DNA from: an uncultured Veillonella sp. | GTDB lineage: Bacteria; Bacillota; Negativicutes; Veillonellales; Veillonellaceae | Reading direction: 5' to 3' | Length of the DNA: 56,587 nucleotides | Assembly (NCBI GenBank): GCA_902477915.1 | Contig: CABSJA010000007.1 | Coordinates: 1-56,587 of the forward strand | Shown here: one piece after another, positions 40,934-49,663 of the stretch | How the letters are laid out: every line of letters begins with the position of its first letter | How positions within the stretch are numbered: the stretch's first letter is position 1 | Notes under the pieces: model-generated | Seen by the model: only the letters and a program-made list of their open reading frames with translations | The model's database searches: none | Told to the model about the DNA's origin: nothing | Position numbers and translations under genes: made by a program

Positions 40934-41524
40934 ATGAGTTCATTCTTTGCCTTTTTAAAACGCATGCGCTTTATCAATCGATGGAGTCTCATGCGTAATA
41001 CAGAAATTGAAAATATTCAAGAGCATAGCCTCGAAGTAGCGATGGTAGCTCACAATTTAGCAGCTCTCAAAAATGAATACTTTGGTGGTAATGTGGACAT
41101 TAATAAGGTAGCGGTCATTGCCATGTATCATGAGGTGAGTGAAATCTTTACAGGCGACATGCCAACACCGATTAAATATTTTGATCCAAAACTTCGTGAA
41201 CTGTACGGTGAAGTTGAAACATTAGCACAAGAGAAAATGTTATCTACCTTGCCAGAACGATTACAAGCTGTTTATAAGCCTTTCATAGTAGATGCAGAGG
41301 ATAATCCTGAGTGGCCTATCGTTAAGGCGGCAGATACAATTTCGGCCTATATGAAATGTGTAAACGAACTCAAGGCAGGGAATGATGAGTTTAAAGAAGC
41401 ACATGACTCCATTTTGGCTAAACTGAAAGCACTCAACATGCCAGAAGTAGATATGTTCCTTGAGACTTATATGCCTGCTCTTGGTAAAAGCTTGGATGAG
41501 CTAAATTACTACGAAATCAAATAA
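40934..41524 (+). CDS. HD-domain 5'-deoxynucleotidase, YfbR type
   Basis: The 196-residue protein has the YfbR layout: N-terminal FLKRMRFINRWSLMRNTEIENIQEHSLEVAMVAH with the first HD-domain His, AMYHEVSEIFTGDMPTPIKY with the H-E pair that here stands in place of HD, and KAADTISAYMKCVNE with the distal Asp. It dephosphorylates dNMPs. The start at 40934 has GGGGGA upstream. It is followed by a strong terminator that ends the mscS-dac-yfbR group. Confidence 0.85.
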   Translation: MSSFFAFLKRMRFINRWSLMRNTEIENIQEHSLEVAMVAHNLAALKNEYFGGNVDINKVAVIAMYHEVSEIFTGDMPTPIKYFDPKLRELYGEVETLAQEKMLSTLPERLQAVYKPFIVDAEDNPEWPIVKAADTISAYMKCVNELKAGNDEFKEAHDSILAKLKALNMPEVDMFLETYMPALGKSLDELNYYEIK

Positions 41525-41530
41525 TGATTA

Positions 41531-41564
41531 AAAAAGAGACGACCAGCGGTCGTCTCTTTTTATT
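41531..41564 (+). terminator. Intrinsic terminator
   Basis: A 13-bp stem, AAAAGAGACGACC (41532-41544) with GGTCGTCTCTTTT (41548-41560), followed by T. Confidence 0.9.
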
Positions 41565-41634
41565 CTATAAAAATAGCCATAACATCTTAATAGACGTCAC
41601 AGCCATTTTACATCTCAAATACAAATTATAATAT

Positions 41635-42510
41635 CTATTTTTCTTCAATAATATTTTGGTTTCTCATTAATATTTTCTTCCCACGCCATGAGAATGCCCG
41701 GTGCCCATATTTAGCTTTGAACTCTTTGTTTGTAAGCATTTCTAGTTCATTAATATCGATGTGTGGTTCGATTTGTTGGAACTCGGGAATTGGTGTTGTG
41801 GGAATACCTTGATTATGAGGGCACACCTCTTGGCATACATCGCAGCCAAATACTAATGGGGTTTTAGCGATAATATGTTGTTCTTGGTCGGTGAGTTCTC
41901 CTTTTTTCTGGGTTAAGTAGCTTTTACAAGTATCATATTTGAATTCTTCGTGCCCTAAGCATTGACCTAGACAAGCGGTAATACAACGATTACAACCCAT
42001 GCAAGATTGTTCAAGTGGTGTGTTCGGCTCAAATTCTAAGGTGGTTAATATCGTTCCTATTACTACGTAGGATCCCCATTTAGGACTGATAAAACAATTG
42101 TTTTTGCCATAAAAGCCAAGGCCCGCTAAGTATGCCATGTAACGGTCTGCGAGGGGAGAGGTGTCACAATGTATAGAAAACTGAGCTGAAGTATTTATTT
42201 TTTGTAATTTTTCAATAAGTTTTTCTAAATATTCATTAATGACCAGGTGATAATCTGTAGCCCATGTATAGCGGGAAAGATTAGATGGACCACTACGTTC
42301 TACGTAGTATGGGAAGAGGCATACTATAGCGCTTTTGGGCGTAAACTCTGTTGTTCCTAGCAATCGCTCTTCTACGTCGGCTGCTGTAAATGGACAGGGG
42401 TTGCTTTCATACAAAATAGTTTTTGCATTTTCAGGTAGGGGCCAAGGGGCAATACCAAATTCATAAATATGTAATTCTTTGCAAAATTCTTGTAAATTTA
42501 TATCTTTCAT
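41635..42510 (-). CDS. QueG-like 4Fe-4S protein
   Basis: The 291-residue protein has a DUF1730-like N-terminal half and a two-cluster ferredoxin segment: CMGCNRCITACLGQC, then FGCDVCQEVCPHN (about residues 185-255). Layout matches epoxyqueuosine reductase, the last step of tRNA queuosine synthesis using cobalamin. It is shorter than QueG (about 380 residues) and lacks the C-terminal HEAT-like part, as in many QueG-like Fe-S proteins of uncertain function. No strong ribosome site precedes the ATG. Confidence 0.7.
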   Translation of the reverse strand: MKDINLQEFCKELHIYEFGIAPWPLPENAKTILYESNPCPFTAADVEERLLGTTEFTPKSAIVCLFPYYVERSGPSNLSRYTWATDYHLVINEYLEKLIEKLQKINTSAQFSIHCDTSPLADRYMAYLAGLGFYGKNNCFISPKWGSYVVIGTILTTLEFEPNTPLEQSCMGCNRCITACLGQCLGHEEFKYDTCKSYLTQKKGELTDQEQHIIAKTPLVFGCDVCQEVCPHNQGIPTTPIPEFQQIEPHIDINELEMLTNKEFKAKYGHRAFSWRGKKILMRNQNIIEEK

Positions 42511-42664
42511 CGTAGATTTAGTAGCGAATAATTGGTAAAATAAAAGTATAAGAAACGTGAGGAATTCTATAGATTCCTGCTAGGTTTGTAGTTCGGTGAT
42601 ATCTGTATTTTTATGGTTATCATCCAGTACTGTTAGTATTAGTATACCATTGAGAGGACAGATT

Positions 42665-43447
42665 ATGTTAGCATTTATGAAAGTATTACAACCGAAGACG
42701 GTGGAAGAGGCTTATGAATTAGCCACAAAAAACAAAACTGCCCCAATGCTAGCTGGCGGCTGTTGGTTGCGTTTAGGTCGACGCACATGGCCTGCAGTGA
42801 TTGATATGGCTAGTCTTGACTTGCGTTATGTTCGTGAAGAGGATAACGAATTTGCCATTGGTGCTATGGCAACGCAAGGTGATGTGGAACGTTTTGAGCC
42901 ATTACAACAATTCTGTGGTGGTGCTGTTGTTAAAGGTGTTAAGGAAATTCTTGGCATTCAATTCCGCAACACAGCTACTATGGGTGGATCTGTAGCAAGT
43001 AAATTCGGCTTTTCTGATATAATTCCGGCTCTATTGGCAGTACATGCAGACATCGTTACTTTTAAAGGTGGTCGCATGTCCATGCAAGACTATATGAAAT
43101 ACAGAGAACGTGATATCCTCGTGGAAATTCGCATTCCTAAAGTAGAGGTACCTGTAGCTGTTGAAGCTCTTCGTATCTCTCGTGGCGATTTCCCAGTATT
43201 GACAGGTGCTATTCGCCGTGATGATAAAGGCGTTGAATTGTACATTGGTACAAGACCTGGCGTACCTCAATTAGCAGAAAAAGCAAGTGCTTTGCTTTCA
43301 GAAAAAGGATTGGCTGCAGCAAAAGAAGCCGGTCAATTAGCATCTGAAGAATTAGTTTACCAATCTAACTCTCATGCATCCAAAGAATACCGCATGGAAA
43401 TGGTAAAAGCAATGGTTCAACGCTTGGCTAAGGAGGTGGCACAATAA
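42665..43447 (+). CDS. Molybdenum hydroxylase FAD-binding subunit
   Basis: The 260-residue medium subunit is of the xanthine dehydrogenase/CoxM type. PKTVEEAYELATKN is followed by APMLAGGCWLRLGRR, the FAD pyrophosphate loop, then FRNTATMGGSVAS, the second FAD-binding loop. The C-terminal CO_deh_flav_C-like part is present. The ATG at 42665 is chosen; the longer frame to 42596 is untypical sequence. The stop overlaps the next start (TAATG). It is the first gene of the molybdenum hydroxylase operon. Confidence 0.9.
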   Translation: MLAFMKVLQPKTVEEAYELATKNKTAPMLAGGCWLRLGRRTWPAVIDMASLDLRYVREEDNEFAIGAMATQGDVERFEPLQQFCGGAVVKGVKEILGIQFRNTATMGGSVASKFGFSDIIPALLAVHADIVTFKGGRMSMQDYMKYRERDILVEIRIPKVEVPVAVEALRISRGDFPVLTGAIRRDDKGVELYIGTRPGVPQLAEKASALLSEKGLAAAKEAGQLASEELVYQSNSHASKEYRMEMVKAMVQRLAKEVAQ

Positions 43448-43902
43448 TGGAATTAGTACTTAATATTAATAATAAAAATGTAACTGTTAATGTGCCAACT
43501 GATGAAATGTTGTTGGATACATTGCGTAATCTTGGTTATTACAGCGTACGTTGTGGCTGTGACACAACAAACTGTGGTCTTTGCACTGTATGGGTAGATG
43601 ACGAAATTATCTTGTCTTGTGCGTACCCTACATTCCGTGCACCAGGTCACAAAATTACTACATTAGAAGGCTTACAAGAAGAGGCTGAATTATTGGCGGA
43701 TTGTATTGCTAGTGAAGGTGCTGACCAATGTGGTTTCTGCACAACTGGCATGATGATGAGTGCAATCAACTTGAAACGTAAAAATCCAAAGGCTAGTGAT
43801 GATGAAATCCGCGAGTACCTCATCGGTAACTTGTGCCGTTGTACTGGCTATGAATCACAACTTCGAGGGGTTCGTAAATTCTTAGAAGGAGGCCTGAAAT
43901 AA
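43447..43902 (+). CDS. Molybdenum hydroxylase 2x[2Fe-2S] subunit
   Basis: The 151-residue small subunit has an N-terminal plant-type cluster motif CGCDTTNCGLC (about 36-46) with a fourth Cys in LSCAYP, and a C-terminal cluster CGFCTTGM and CRCTGY. It passes electrons between the molybdenum site and FAD. AGGAGGTGG precedes the start and the stop overlaps the next ATG. The three-subunit build with separate FAD and Fe-S chains matches MCD-type hydroxylases. Confidence 0.95.
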   Translation: MELVLNINNKNVTVNVPTDEMLLDTLRNLGYYSVRCGCDTTNCGLCTVWVDDEIILSCAYPTFRAPGHKITTLEGLQEEAELLADCIASEGADQCGFCTTGMMMSAINLKRKNPKASDDEIREYLIGNLCRCTGYESQLRGVRKFLEGGLK

Positions 43903-46196
43903 TGAATAAGCACATCGGTAAGTCCTATGACAAAGTTGACTATAAAGGTATCTTGTCTGGTAAACCATCTTATACAGGTGATTTTGTTCCAAAAGATGCG
44001 CTCGTTATTAAGGTACTTCGTAGCCCTCATGCACAGGCGCGCATTAAATCTATCGATACATCTAAAGCTAAATTGATTCCAGGCGTTGAAGCAATCTTCA
44101 CACATGAAGATGTGCCGAATACTCGCTTTACATTGGCCGGTCAAACATATCCAGAACCATCTGCTTATGATGCGCTCATCTTGGATCCTGTAGTTCGCTA
44201 TGTAGGCGATGAAGTGGCTCTTGTTGTTGCAAAAGATGAAGCTACAGCACTTAAAGCGATGCCTCTTATCAAGGTTGAATACGAAGTACAAAAACCTGTG
44301 CTCGATATGCATACGGCTATCGACCATGAAACTGTAGTCCACCCTGAAGATGATATTCATAATAATATCCCTGTAGGTCAAGATTATAAACGCAATATTT
44401 GCGTATCTTATCATAAACGAGTAGGCGATATTGAAGCTGAACTTGCAAAATGTGATTATGTAGTAGATGGTACTTACTTTGACCAAGCTACACGCCAAAC
44501 AGCAATGGAACCATTCCAAAGTTATGGTTACATTGATGCATTGGGCCGTGTAGTTATTGTATCTTCTACACAAATCGTATTCCATGTGCGTCGACATATT
44601 GCGCGTGCACTTGGTATTCCTGCGACAAAGGTTCGTGTAATTAAACCTCGTATCGGCGGTGGTTTCGGTTCTAAACAAACGGCTTGTACAGAAATTATGA
44701 CAGCTTTTGTGGCGTGGACATTGAAGAAACCTTGCTACCTCTTATACGATCGCACGGAAGCACAGACTTGCTCCACTACACGTCATGCTCGTGAATGGAA
44801 AATCCGTGTAGGTGCTACAAAAGATGGAATTATCAAAGTAATTGATATGGACTCCATTACTGATGCAGGTGCTCATGCAACTCACTGCTTCACTACTACT
44901 ACAGCTGGTGAGCATAAGTCTATTCCTTTATACAATAAAGCAACAGCTATCCACTATGGTACAGAAGGCGTATACATGAACCATACACCAGGCGGTGCAT
45001 TCCGTGGTTATGGTGCTACAGAAGCATTGTGGCCTTTAGAATGTGCTGTTAATAACTTGGCGGATAAAATGGGTGTAGACCCTGCTGAATTGCGTCAAAA
45101 GAACTTGATTGCTCAAGGTGAACAAAGCTTGGTATATGCTCCAGATGAATATCTTGATTCTGGTCTATTCCAAGATACAGTAAACCGTGTAAAAGAGATG
45201 GCTCGTTGGGATGAGCGTCCTCATTCTTGGGATATCGATGAGCGTTATCGCGGTGGTCTTGGTATGGCATTAGCATTGCAAGGTTCTGGCGTTGCTAATA
45301 TTGACGTCGCATCTGTAGAAATTCGCCTTGGTGATGATGGTAACTATACATTGTACACTGGCTCTTCCGATATGGGCATGGGCTCTAATACAGTGTTGAC
45401 TCAAATGGCTTGTGAAGTAATTGGTTGTCCAATGGAATACATGACTGTTGTCGAATCTGATACAGACATCGTTCCATTTGATCCAGGTTCTTATGCATCT
45501 AGTACAACATATGTAACTGGTACGGCTGCTAAGATGGCTGCTGAAGAATTGCGTACTAAGATTATTGCTAAGTTTGCTCAATTCTTTAATACAGATGTAG
45601 AGAACATCGACTTTGATGGCGTTGTAGCTACTACAAAAGATGGTTCTCAAACAATGGATATCCATCAATTGGCTCCAAAATTATTGGTAGGCGTTAACGC
45701 TGAACAATTGTCTGGTTTTGCTACATGGGGCAGTCATACATCTCCACCTCCATTCATGGCAACTATTGCAGAGGTGAAAGTAGACAAACAAACTGGTAAG
45801 GTTATTCCTCTTCATACATACTCCTGTATCGATTGCGGTACTGTTATTAACCCTAAATTGGCTCGCGTTCAAGTTGAAGGTGGCGTGGTACAAGCTATCG
45901 GTATGGCACTATATGAAGATGTGCGTTATTCCAATAATGGTCGCTTAGAGACTAATAACCTTATGACTTATAAAATTCCAACCCGTCAAGATATCGGTGA
46001 GTTACATGTAGACTTTGTAGAATCTTACGAACCGACAGGCGGATTTGGTGCTAAATCTATTGGTGAAGTTGTTATTAATACGGCTAGTCCAGCTATTCAA
46101 CATGCTATTAAAAATGCAGTTGGTGCGGATGTTCGTACATTACCTATGACACCTGAGAAGGTATTTATGGCTATGGACGAGAAATATAAAGTATAG
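43902..46196 (+). CDS. Molybdenum hydroxylase large subunit (xanthine dehydrogenase family)
   Basis: The 764-residue catalytic subunit binds the molybdopterin cofactor. Key parts are GGGFGSKQTA (cofactor loop), GGAFRGYGATEALWPLE, SSDMGMGSNTVLTQMACE and, near the end, GGFGAKSIGE, whose Glu is the catalytic base of the family. Substrate is most likely a purine or another N-heterocycle. The trimeric arrangement and the mocA gene fit the MCD-containing xanthine dehydrogenase reported from Veillonella atypica, while the yqeB/yqeC neighbours resemble selenium-dependent hydroxylase operons. Which of these applies cannot be read directly. Confidence 0.9.
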   Translation: MNKHIGKSYDKVDYKGILSGKPSYTGDFVPKDALVIKVLRSPHAQARIKSIDTSKAKLIPGVEAIFTHEDVPNTRFTLAGQTYPEPSAYDALILDPVVRYVGDEVALVVAKDEATALKAMPLIKVEYEVQKPVLDMHTAIDHETVVHPEDDIHNNIPVGQDYKRNICVSYHKRVGDIEAELAKCDYVVDGTYFDQATRQTAMEPFQSYGYIDALGRVVIVSSTQIVFHVRRHIARALGIPATKVRVIKPRIGGGFGSKQTACTEIMTAFVAWTLKKPCYLLYDRTEAQTCSTTRHAREWKIRVGATKDGIIKVIDMDSITDAGAHATHCFTTTTAGEHKSIPLYNKATAIHYGTEGVYMNHTPGGAFRGYGATEALWPLECAVNNLADKMGVDPAELRQKNLIAQGEQSLVYAPDEYLDSGLFQDTVNRVKEMARWDERPHSWDIDERYRGGLGMALALQGSGVANIDVASVEIRLGDDGNYTLYTGSSDMGMGSNTVLTQMACEVIGCPMEYMTVVESDTDIVPFDPGSYASSTTYVTGTAAKMAAEELRTKIIAKFAQFFNTDVENIDFDGVVATTKDGSQTMDIHQLAPKLLVGVNAEQLSGFATWGSHTSPPPFMATIAEVKVDKQTGKVIPLHTYSCIDCGTVINPKLARVQVEGGVVQAIGMALYEDVRYSNNGRLETNNLMTYKIPTRQDIGELHVDFVESYEPTGGFGAKSIGEVVINTASPAIQHAIKNAVGADVRTLPMTPEKVFMAMDEKYKV

Positions 46197-46237
46197 AGAT
46201 TTCTATTTACTTTTCCTTTCTAAGGAGGCCTGGTTTT

Positions 46238-46996
46238 ATGACATCACAAACATCCTATTGGAATCGATTGATTCAGCCGGGAATCGTGGCCCTCGTTGGG
46301 GCTGGCGGTAAAACGACTGTGCTTTCAAAATTAGTAGAATATGGAAGGCTGAAAGGTCAGCCCATCGTAGTTACGACTACGACTCGACTCTATGAATCCC
46401 AAGTGGCTCATTATGAACCGATTTATACTCGAAATATTAATGAAGCTGATGAATATTGTACTGATCGTATTTTGCGTGGATATTGTGGTGCGTGGTTCTC
46501 TGGCATTACAGGAACAAAAGTAGACTCCTTAGATTGTGATCTTATCGATGGTTTAGCAAAATTGCATCCGAACTGGCAAATTGTAGTGGAAGCAGATGGG
46601 GCAAAGGAAAAATGGCTTAAGGCGCCTAAGACGACTGAGCCAGTCATCCCATCTCTCACAAAGACTACGATTGGTCTTGTGAATTTACAAATGTTAGGAG
46701 CGCCGCTTGATGATGAGCACGTGCATAACATCGAGCTCGTTCAAGATATTGTGAAACGCGATATGGGTGCCATTGTAACGCCACGCATGTTGGCTGATCT
46801 TGTGCTCCATAAACAAGGTTTATTCCAATACAGTAAAGGTAAAAAAATTCTGTTCTGTACTGGTTATGAAACGGTGCAACATCGTATCATTGATGATTTT
46901 ATTGATCATATTGTAGATAGCGACATTTCCGATATCATCTTAGCTGATGGATACAAAGCAAGTTGTGAAATCCGTCGCATTATTCAATGTCGGTAG
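46238..46996 (+). CDS. yqeC: YqeC-type hydroxylase accessory ATPase
   Basis: The 252-residue protein has P-loop VGAGGKTTVLSKL near residue 20, VVTTTTRLYES and VEADGAKEKWLKAP, typical of YqeC, a putative accessory protein of selenium-dependent molybdenum hydroxylases. It lies 41 nt after the large subunit with AAGGAGG. The biochemical role is not established. The same gene set in Enterococcus is linked to selenium-dependent hydroxylase maturation, which raises that possibility here. Confidence 0.85.
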   Translation: MTSQTSYWNRLIQPGIVALVGAGGKTTVLSKLVEYGRLKGQPIVVTTTTRLYESQVAHYEPIYTRNINEADEYCTDRILRGYCGAWFSGITGTKVDSLDCDLIDGLAKLHPNWQIVVEADGAKEKWLKAPKTTEPVIPSLTKTTIGLVNLQMLGAPLDDEHVHNIELVQDIVKRDMGAIVTPRMLADLVLHKQGLFQYSKGKKILFCTGYETVQHRIIDDFIDHIVDSDISDIILADGYKASCEIRRIIQCR

Positions 46997-47002
46997 GTAC
47001 TC

Positions 47003-47725
47003 ATGTCTTATGTGAAAGCAAAATCTAATACCGCTTTCAGTCCCATGAGAGACCCCATAGACCGTCGTCCTTTGCATATTGGTATTGTCCTCCTCGTAGG
47101 AGGTCAATCCAAGCGCATGGGATGTAATAAGCAACTTTTGCCTTGGCGTGGCAAAACTGTTTTAGATGCGGTCTGTGGGGCTCTTCATTGTGGATGGAAT
47201 GATTCGGTAGAACTTACTGAATCCTGTAAACTACCTTTTGTAGCGGTTACTGGTGATGATCATGAAAGATTAGAACCTATAGTTACGAGCTATGGGTTTG
47301 AAGTGGTTCAGAATGAACATCCTAATCGTGGACAAGGCCTGTCCATAGCGATAGGAGTACGTCATTTGGTAGAAAATTCACCGATACCGCTAGACGGCAT
47401 TCTTTGTTCTGTAGGGGATCAACCACTATTGACTGGGAATGTTGTACATCAGGTTATTAGTGCATTTAGTGATAACTTTCATTCGAAAACTATCGTCGTC
47501 CCGCATTATGGGGCGAATTATCAGTCGGGAAATCCTGTTCTATTTGGTTCACATTGGTTTGAATCATTGCAACATATCCAAGGGGATCAAGGTGGCAAAA
47601 CTATCATTCGCGGTAGTGGTAAAGACCATGTTATCAAATTGTGGATTCGTGACGATGTTGGATATGATATTGACACACCCGATGATTTTGAGCGTTTGAA
47701 ACAACGTGAAAGTGAGGCATTATGA
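47003..47725 (+). CDS. mocA: Molybdenum cofactor cytidylyltransferase-like protein
   Basis: The 240-residue nucleotidyltransferase attaches CMP to molybdopterin to make MCD. The NTP-binding motif LVGGQSKRMGCNKQLLPWRG (about 31-50), SVGDQPLLTG with the metal Asp and HYGANYQSGNPVLFG are typical of MocA/MobA-like proteins. A weak ribosome site precedes the ATG. Its presence supports an MCD rather than MPT cofactor in the hydroxylase. Confidence 0.88.
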   Translation: MSYVKAKSNTAFSPMRDPIDRRPLHIGIVLLVGGQSKRMGCNKQLLPWRGKTVLDAVCGALHCGWNDSVELTESCKLPFVAVTGDDHERLEPIVTSYGFEVVQNEHPNRGQGLSIAIGVRHLVENSPIPLDGILCSVGDQPLLTGNVVHQVISAFSDNFHSKTIVVPHYGANYQSGNPVLFGSHWFESLQHIQGDQGGKTIIRGSGKDHVIKLWIRDDVGYDIDTPDDFERLKQRESEAL

Positions 47726-48534
47726 AACCATTAGTCCTTATGCGCGGAGGCGGAGACATCGCTTCTGGCGCTGTATATAGATTGAAACGTGCAGGCTATC
47801 CTGTGGTGATTAACGAAATCGCCATTCCTACCATGATTCGCCGTGAAGTATGTTATGGCAATGCTGTACATCGCGGAGAAATGATTCTGGAACGCTTTGT
47901 AGCACGTCATGTAGCCCTTAGTGAAGTAGCAGATACGTTGGCACAAGGTGTTATTCCCGTTGTGACTAGTTCATATGAAGAGCTACTTGATACATTGAAG
48001 CCAGCTATTGTTGTAGATGCTATTTTAAGTAAAAAGAATCTTGGTACCAAACGTGATGATGCAGATCTCGTCATTGGTGTGGGGCCTGGATTTACTGCAG
48101 GGCATGATGTGGATGTTGTTATTGAAACCATGCGCGGTCATTACTTAGGTCGTTGCATATATGATGGTCCAGCGCAGCCTAATACGGGGATTCCCGGTAA
48201 TGTAGGTGGTTATACTCATGAACGTGTTATTCACTCATCAAAGGCTGGTCTGTTTACAGCTAAGCGCCATATTGGCGATTCTGTACAAGCTAATGAAGTC
48301 ATTGGTTATGTAGATAAAGAGCCAGTGCGGGCAAAAATTACAGGTATTCTTAGAGGTATTCTTAAGAGCGGACTCATCGTATCCGACCATTTTAAATTGG
48401 CCGATGTAGATGCTCGTTGTGAAGAAGCTCATTGTTATAGTATTTCAGATAAATCCCTTGCCGTTGGTGGCGGTGTTTTAGAAGCTGTTACTGCATGGGA
48501 GTATGAAAGGAATCAAGATGGAAACGATCTATGA
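47722..48534 (+). CDS. yqeB: EF2563/YqeB-family hydroxylase maturation protein
   Basis: The 270-residue protein begins by ATGA overlap with mocA. Segments LMRGGGDIASGAVYRLKRAG, VGPGFTAGHDVDVVIETMRG and GPAQPNTGIPGNVGG identify the EF2563 family, always found near molybdenum hydroxylase genes and implicated in selenium-dependent maturation. The N-terminus resembles a dinucleotide-binding fold. Reaction unknown. Confidence 0.85.
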   Translation: MKPLVLMRGGGDIASGAVYRLKRAGYPVVINEIAIPTMIRREVCYGNAVHRGEMILERFVARHVALSEVADTLAQGVIPVVTSSYEELLDTLKPAIVVDAILSKKNLGTKRDDADLVIGVGPGFTAGHDVDVVIETMRGHYLGRCIYDGPAQPNTGIPGNVGGYTHERVIHSSKAGLFTAKRHIGDSVQANEVIGYVDKEPVRAKITGILRGILKSGLIVSDHFKLADVDARCEEAHCYSISDKSLAVGGGVLEAVTAWEYERNQDGNDL

Positions 48535-49246
48535 TGTGATGAAAGACCGTCTTCAGCTTACAGAAACTACGCTGATGGTTACTGTATTGTCTGGCCCTCG
48601 TCAAGGGGATAAGACAATTTATGCTGAAGATGGTAGTGTTTTGTATGGTACACCAATCGAAGGATTTATGGTAGATAAAGCAAAGCTTAATTCTTTATGC
48701 ATGGTAGGCGAAGCGGAATGTTTCGTACAACCTGTAGAAAATGATCCATCTGTCCTCGTATTGGGTGCTGGTCATGTGAGCCGTGCTATTACCGATTTAT
48801 TATTATTTATCGGGTGTCGTGTAACCGTTGTAGATGACCGCCCAGAATATGTAGTTCCTGAATTCTTTGATGAACGTGTAACTCGTAAATGCTTACCATT
48901 AGAAAACTTTAAAAATGAGCTACCTCTTGATGAATATAATGGGTTTATCATTGTTACTCGTGCTCATGAGTATGATAATGTATGCTTAGAACAATTACGC
49001 GATTATTTGCCAACCTATATGGGTGTTATGGGCAGTCAAAAGCGTATTCATTATGCATTTGAAGTATTGCGTGAACAAGGTTGGACGCAAGAAGAATTAG
49101 ATATGGTATATGCACCAATTGGTCTAGACTTAGGTGCACAAACTCCTGAGGAGATTGCATTATCTATCGTTAGCGAATATTTGGCAGTGGTGCGTGGTAA
49201 AAAAGGCGGCTCATTGCGGAAAGGTAGAGTGAGCCATGAATCGTGA
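48518..49246 (+). CDS. XdhC C-terminal (Rossmann) domain as a separate protein
   Basis: The 242-residue protein has an NAD-type loop VLGAGHVSRAI (about 90-100), TVVDDRPEYVVPEFF, VTRAHEYDN and IGLDLGAQTPEEIALSIVSE, which define the XdhC/CoxF C-terminal domain. The N-terminal about 85 residues are not the usual CoxI domain; that is encoded by the next gene. XdhC binds and sulfurates the molybdenum cofactor and inserts it into xanthine dehydrogenase. The ATG at 48518 follows AAAGGA and overlaps the end of yqeB. Confidence 0.9.
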   Translation: METIYDVMKDRLQLTETTLMVTVLSGPRQGDKTIYAEDGSVLYGTPIEGFMVDKAKLNSLCMVGEAECFVQPVENDPSVLVLGAGHVSRAITDLLLFIGCRVTVVDDRPEYVVPEFFDERVTRKCLPLENFKNELPLDEYNGFIIVTRAHEYDNVCLEQLRDYLPTYMGVMGSQKRIHYAFEVLREQGWTQEELDMVYAPIGLDLGAQTPEEIALSIVSEYLAVVRGKKGGSLRKGRVSHES

Positions 49247-49550
49247 GTTTATTGAATATTTAAGTGCTCGTAAAAATGAAACACTAGCTGTAGCTACAAT
49301 TTTATTTACCCGTGGTTCTACACCACGTAAGGCTGGCACATCTATGGTAGTATTCCCAGATGGATCTATCTTTGGTACTATCGGTGGTGGTCGTGCTGAA
49401 AATGAAATTCGCCTAAGTGCTGTTGATTCTTTGAATAAAAAAGAAGCACATCGTCGTATCGAAGTTCTTTTAGATGATGATGTAGCTGTAAAAGAAGGTA
49501 TGGTGTGCGGTGGACAGATGGATGTGTGGATTGAAACACAAAACATCTAA
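49236..49550 (+). CDS. XdhC N-terminal (CoxI) domain as a separate protein
   Basis: The 104-residue protein holds the CoxI domain: TRGSTPRKAGTSMVV, GTIGGGRAENEI and GMVCGGQMDVW, the last containing the conserved Cys that handles cofactor sulfur. In ordinary XdhC proteins this domain comes first in one chain. Here it is a separate gene placed after the Rossmann part and overlapping its stop by 11 nt. The two likely assemble into one functional XdhC. Confidence 0.88.
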   Translation: MNREFIEYLSARKNETLAVATILFTRGSTPRKAGTSMVVFPDGSIFGTIGGGRAENEIRLSAVDSLNKKEAHRRIEVLLDDDVAVKEGMVCGGQMDVWIETQNI

Positions 49551-49607
49551 TATCATATCTTATATTCGTTTATAAATTTACAGTGATTGTAAAATGAGTT
49601 AAAATAT

Positions 49608-49645
49608 AAGGTACAGCCAAGTAGTTGGTTGTACCTTATTTTTTT
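49608..49645 (+). terminator. Terminator of the molybdenum hydroxylase operon
   Basis: A 13-bp stem, AAGGTACAGCCAA (49608-49620) with TTGGTTGTACCTT (49625-49637), has a 4-nt loop and is followed by A and T7. Confidence 0.9.
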
Positions 49646-49663
49646 GTATAAGGAGCTATTTTT

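Noticed and set aside
43848..44678. 276-residue minus-strand frame
   Set aside because: Antisense to the molybdenum hydroxylase large subunit; no family features and a Cys/Arg/Ile-biased composition.
45270..45668. 132-residue minus-strand frame
   Set aside because: Shadow of the same large-subunit gene.
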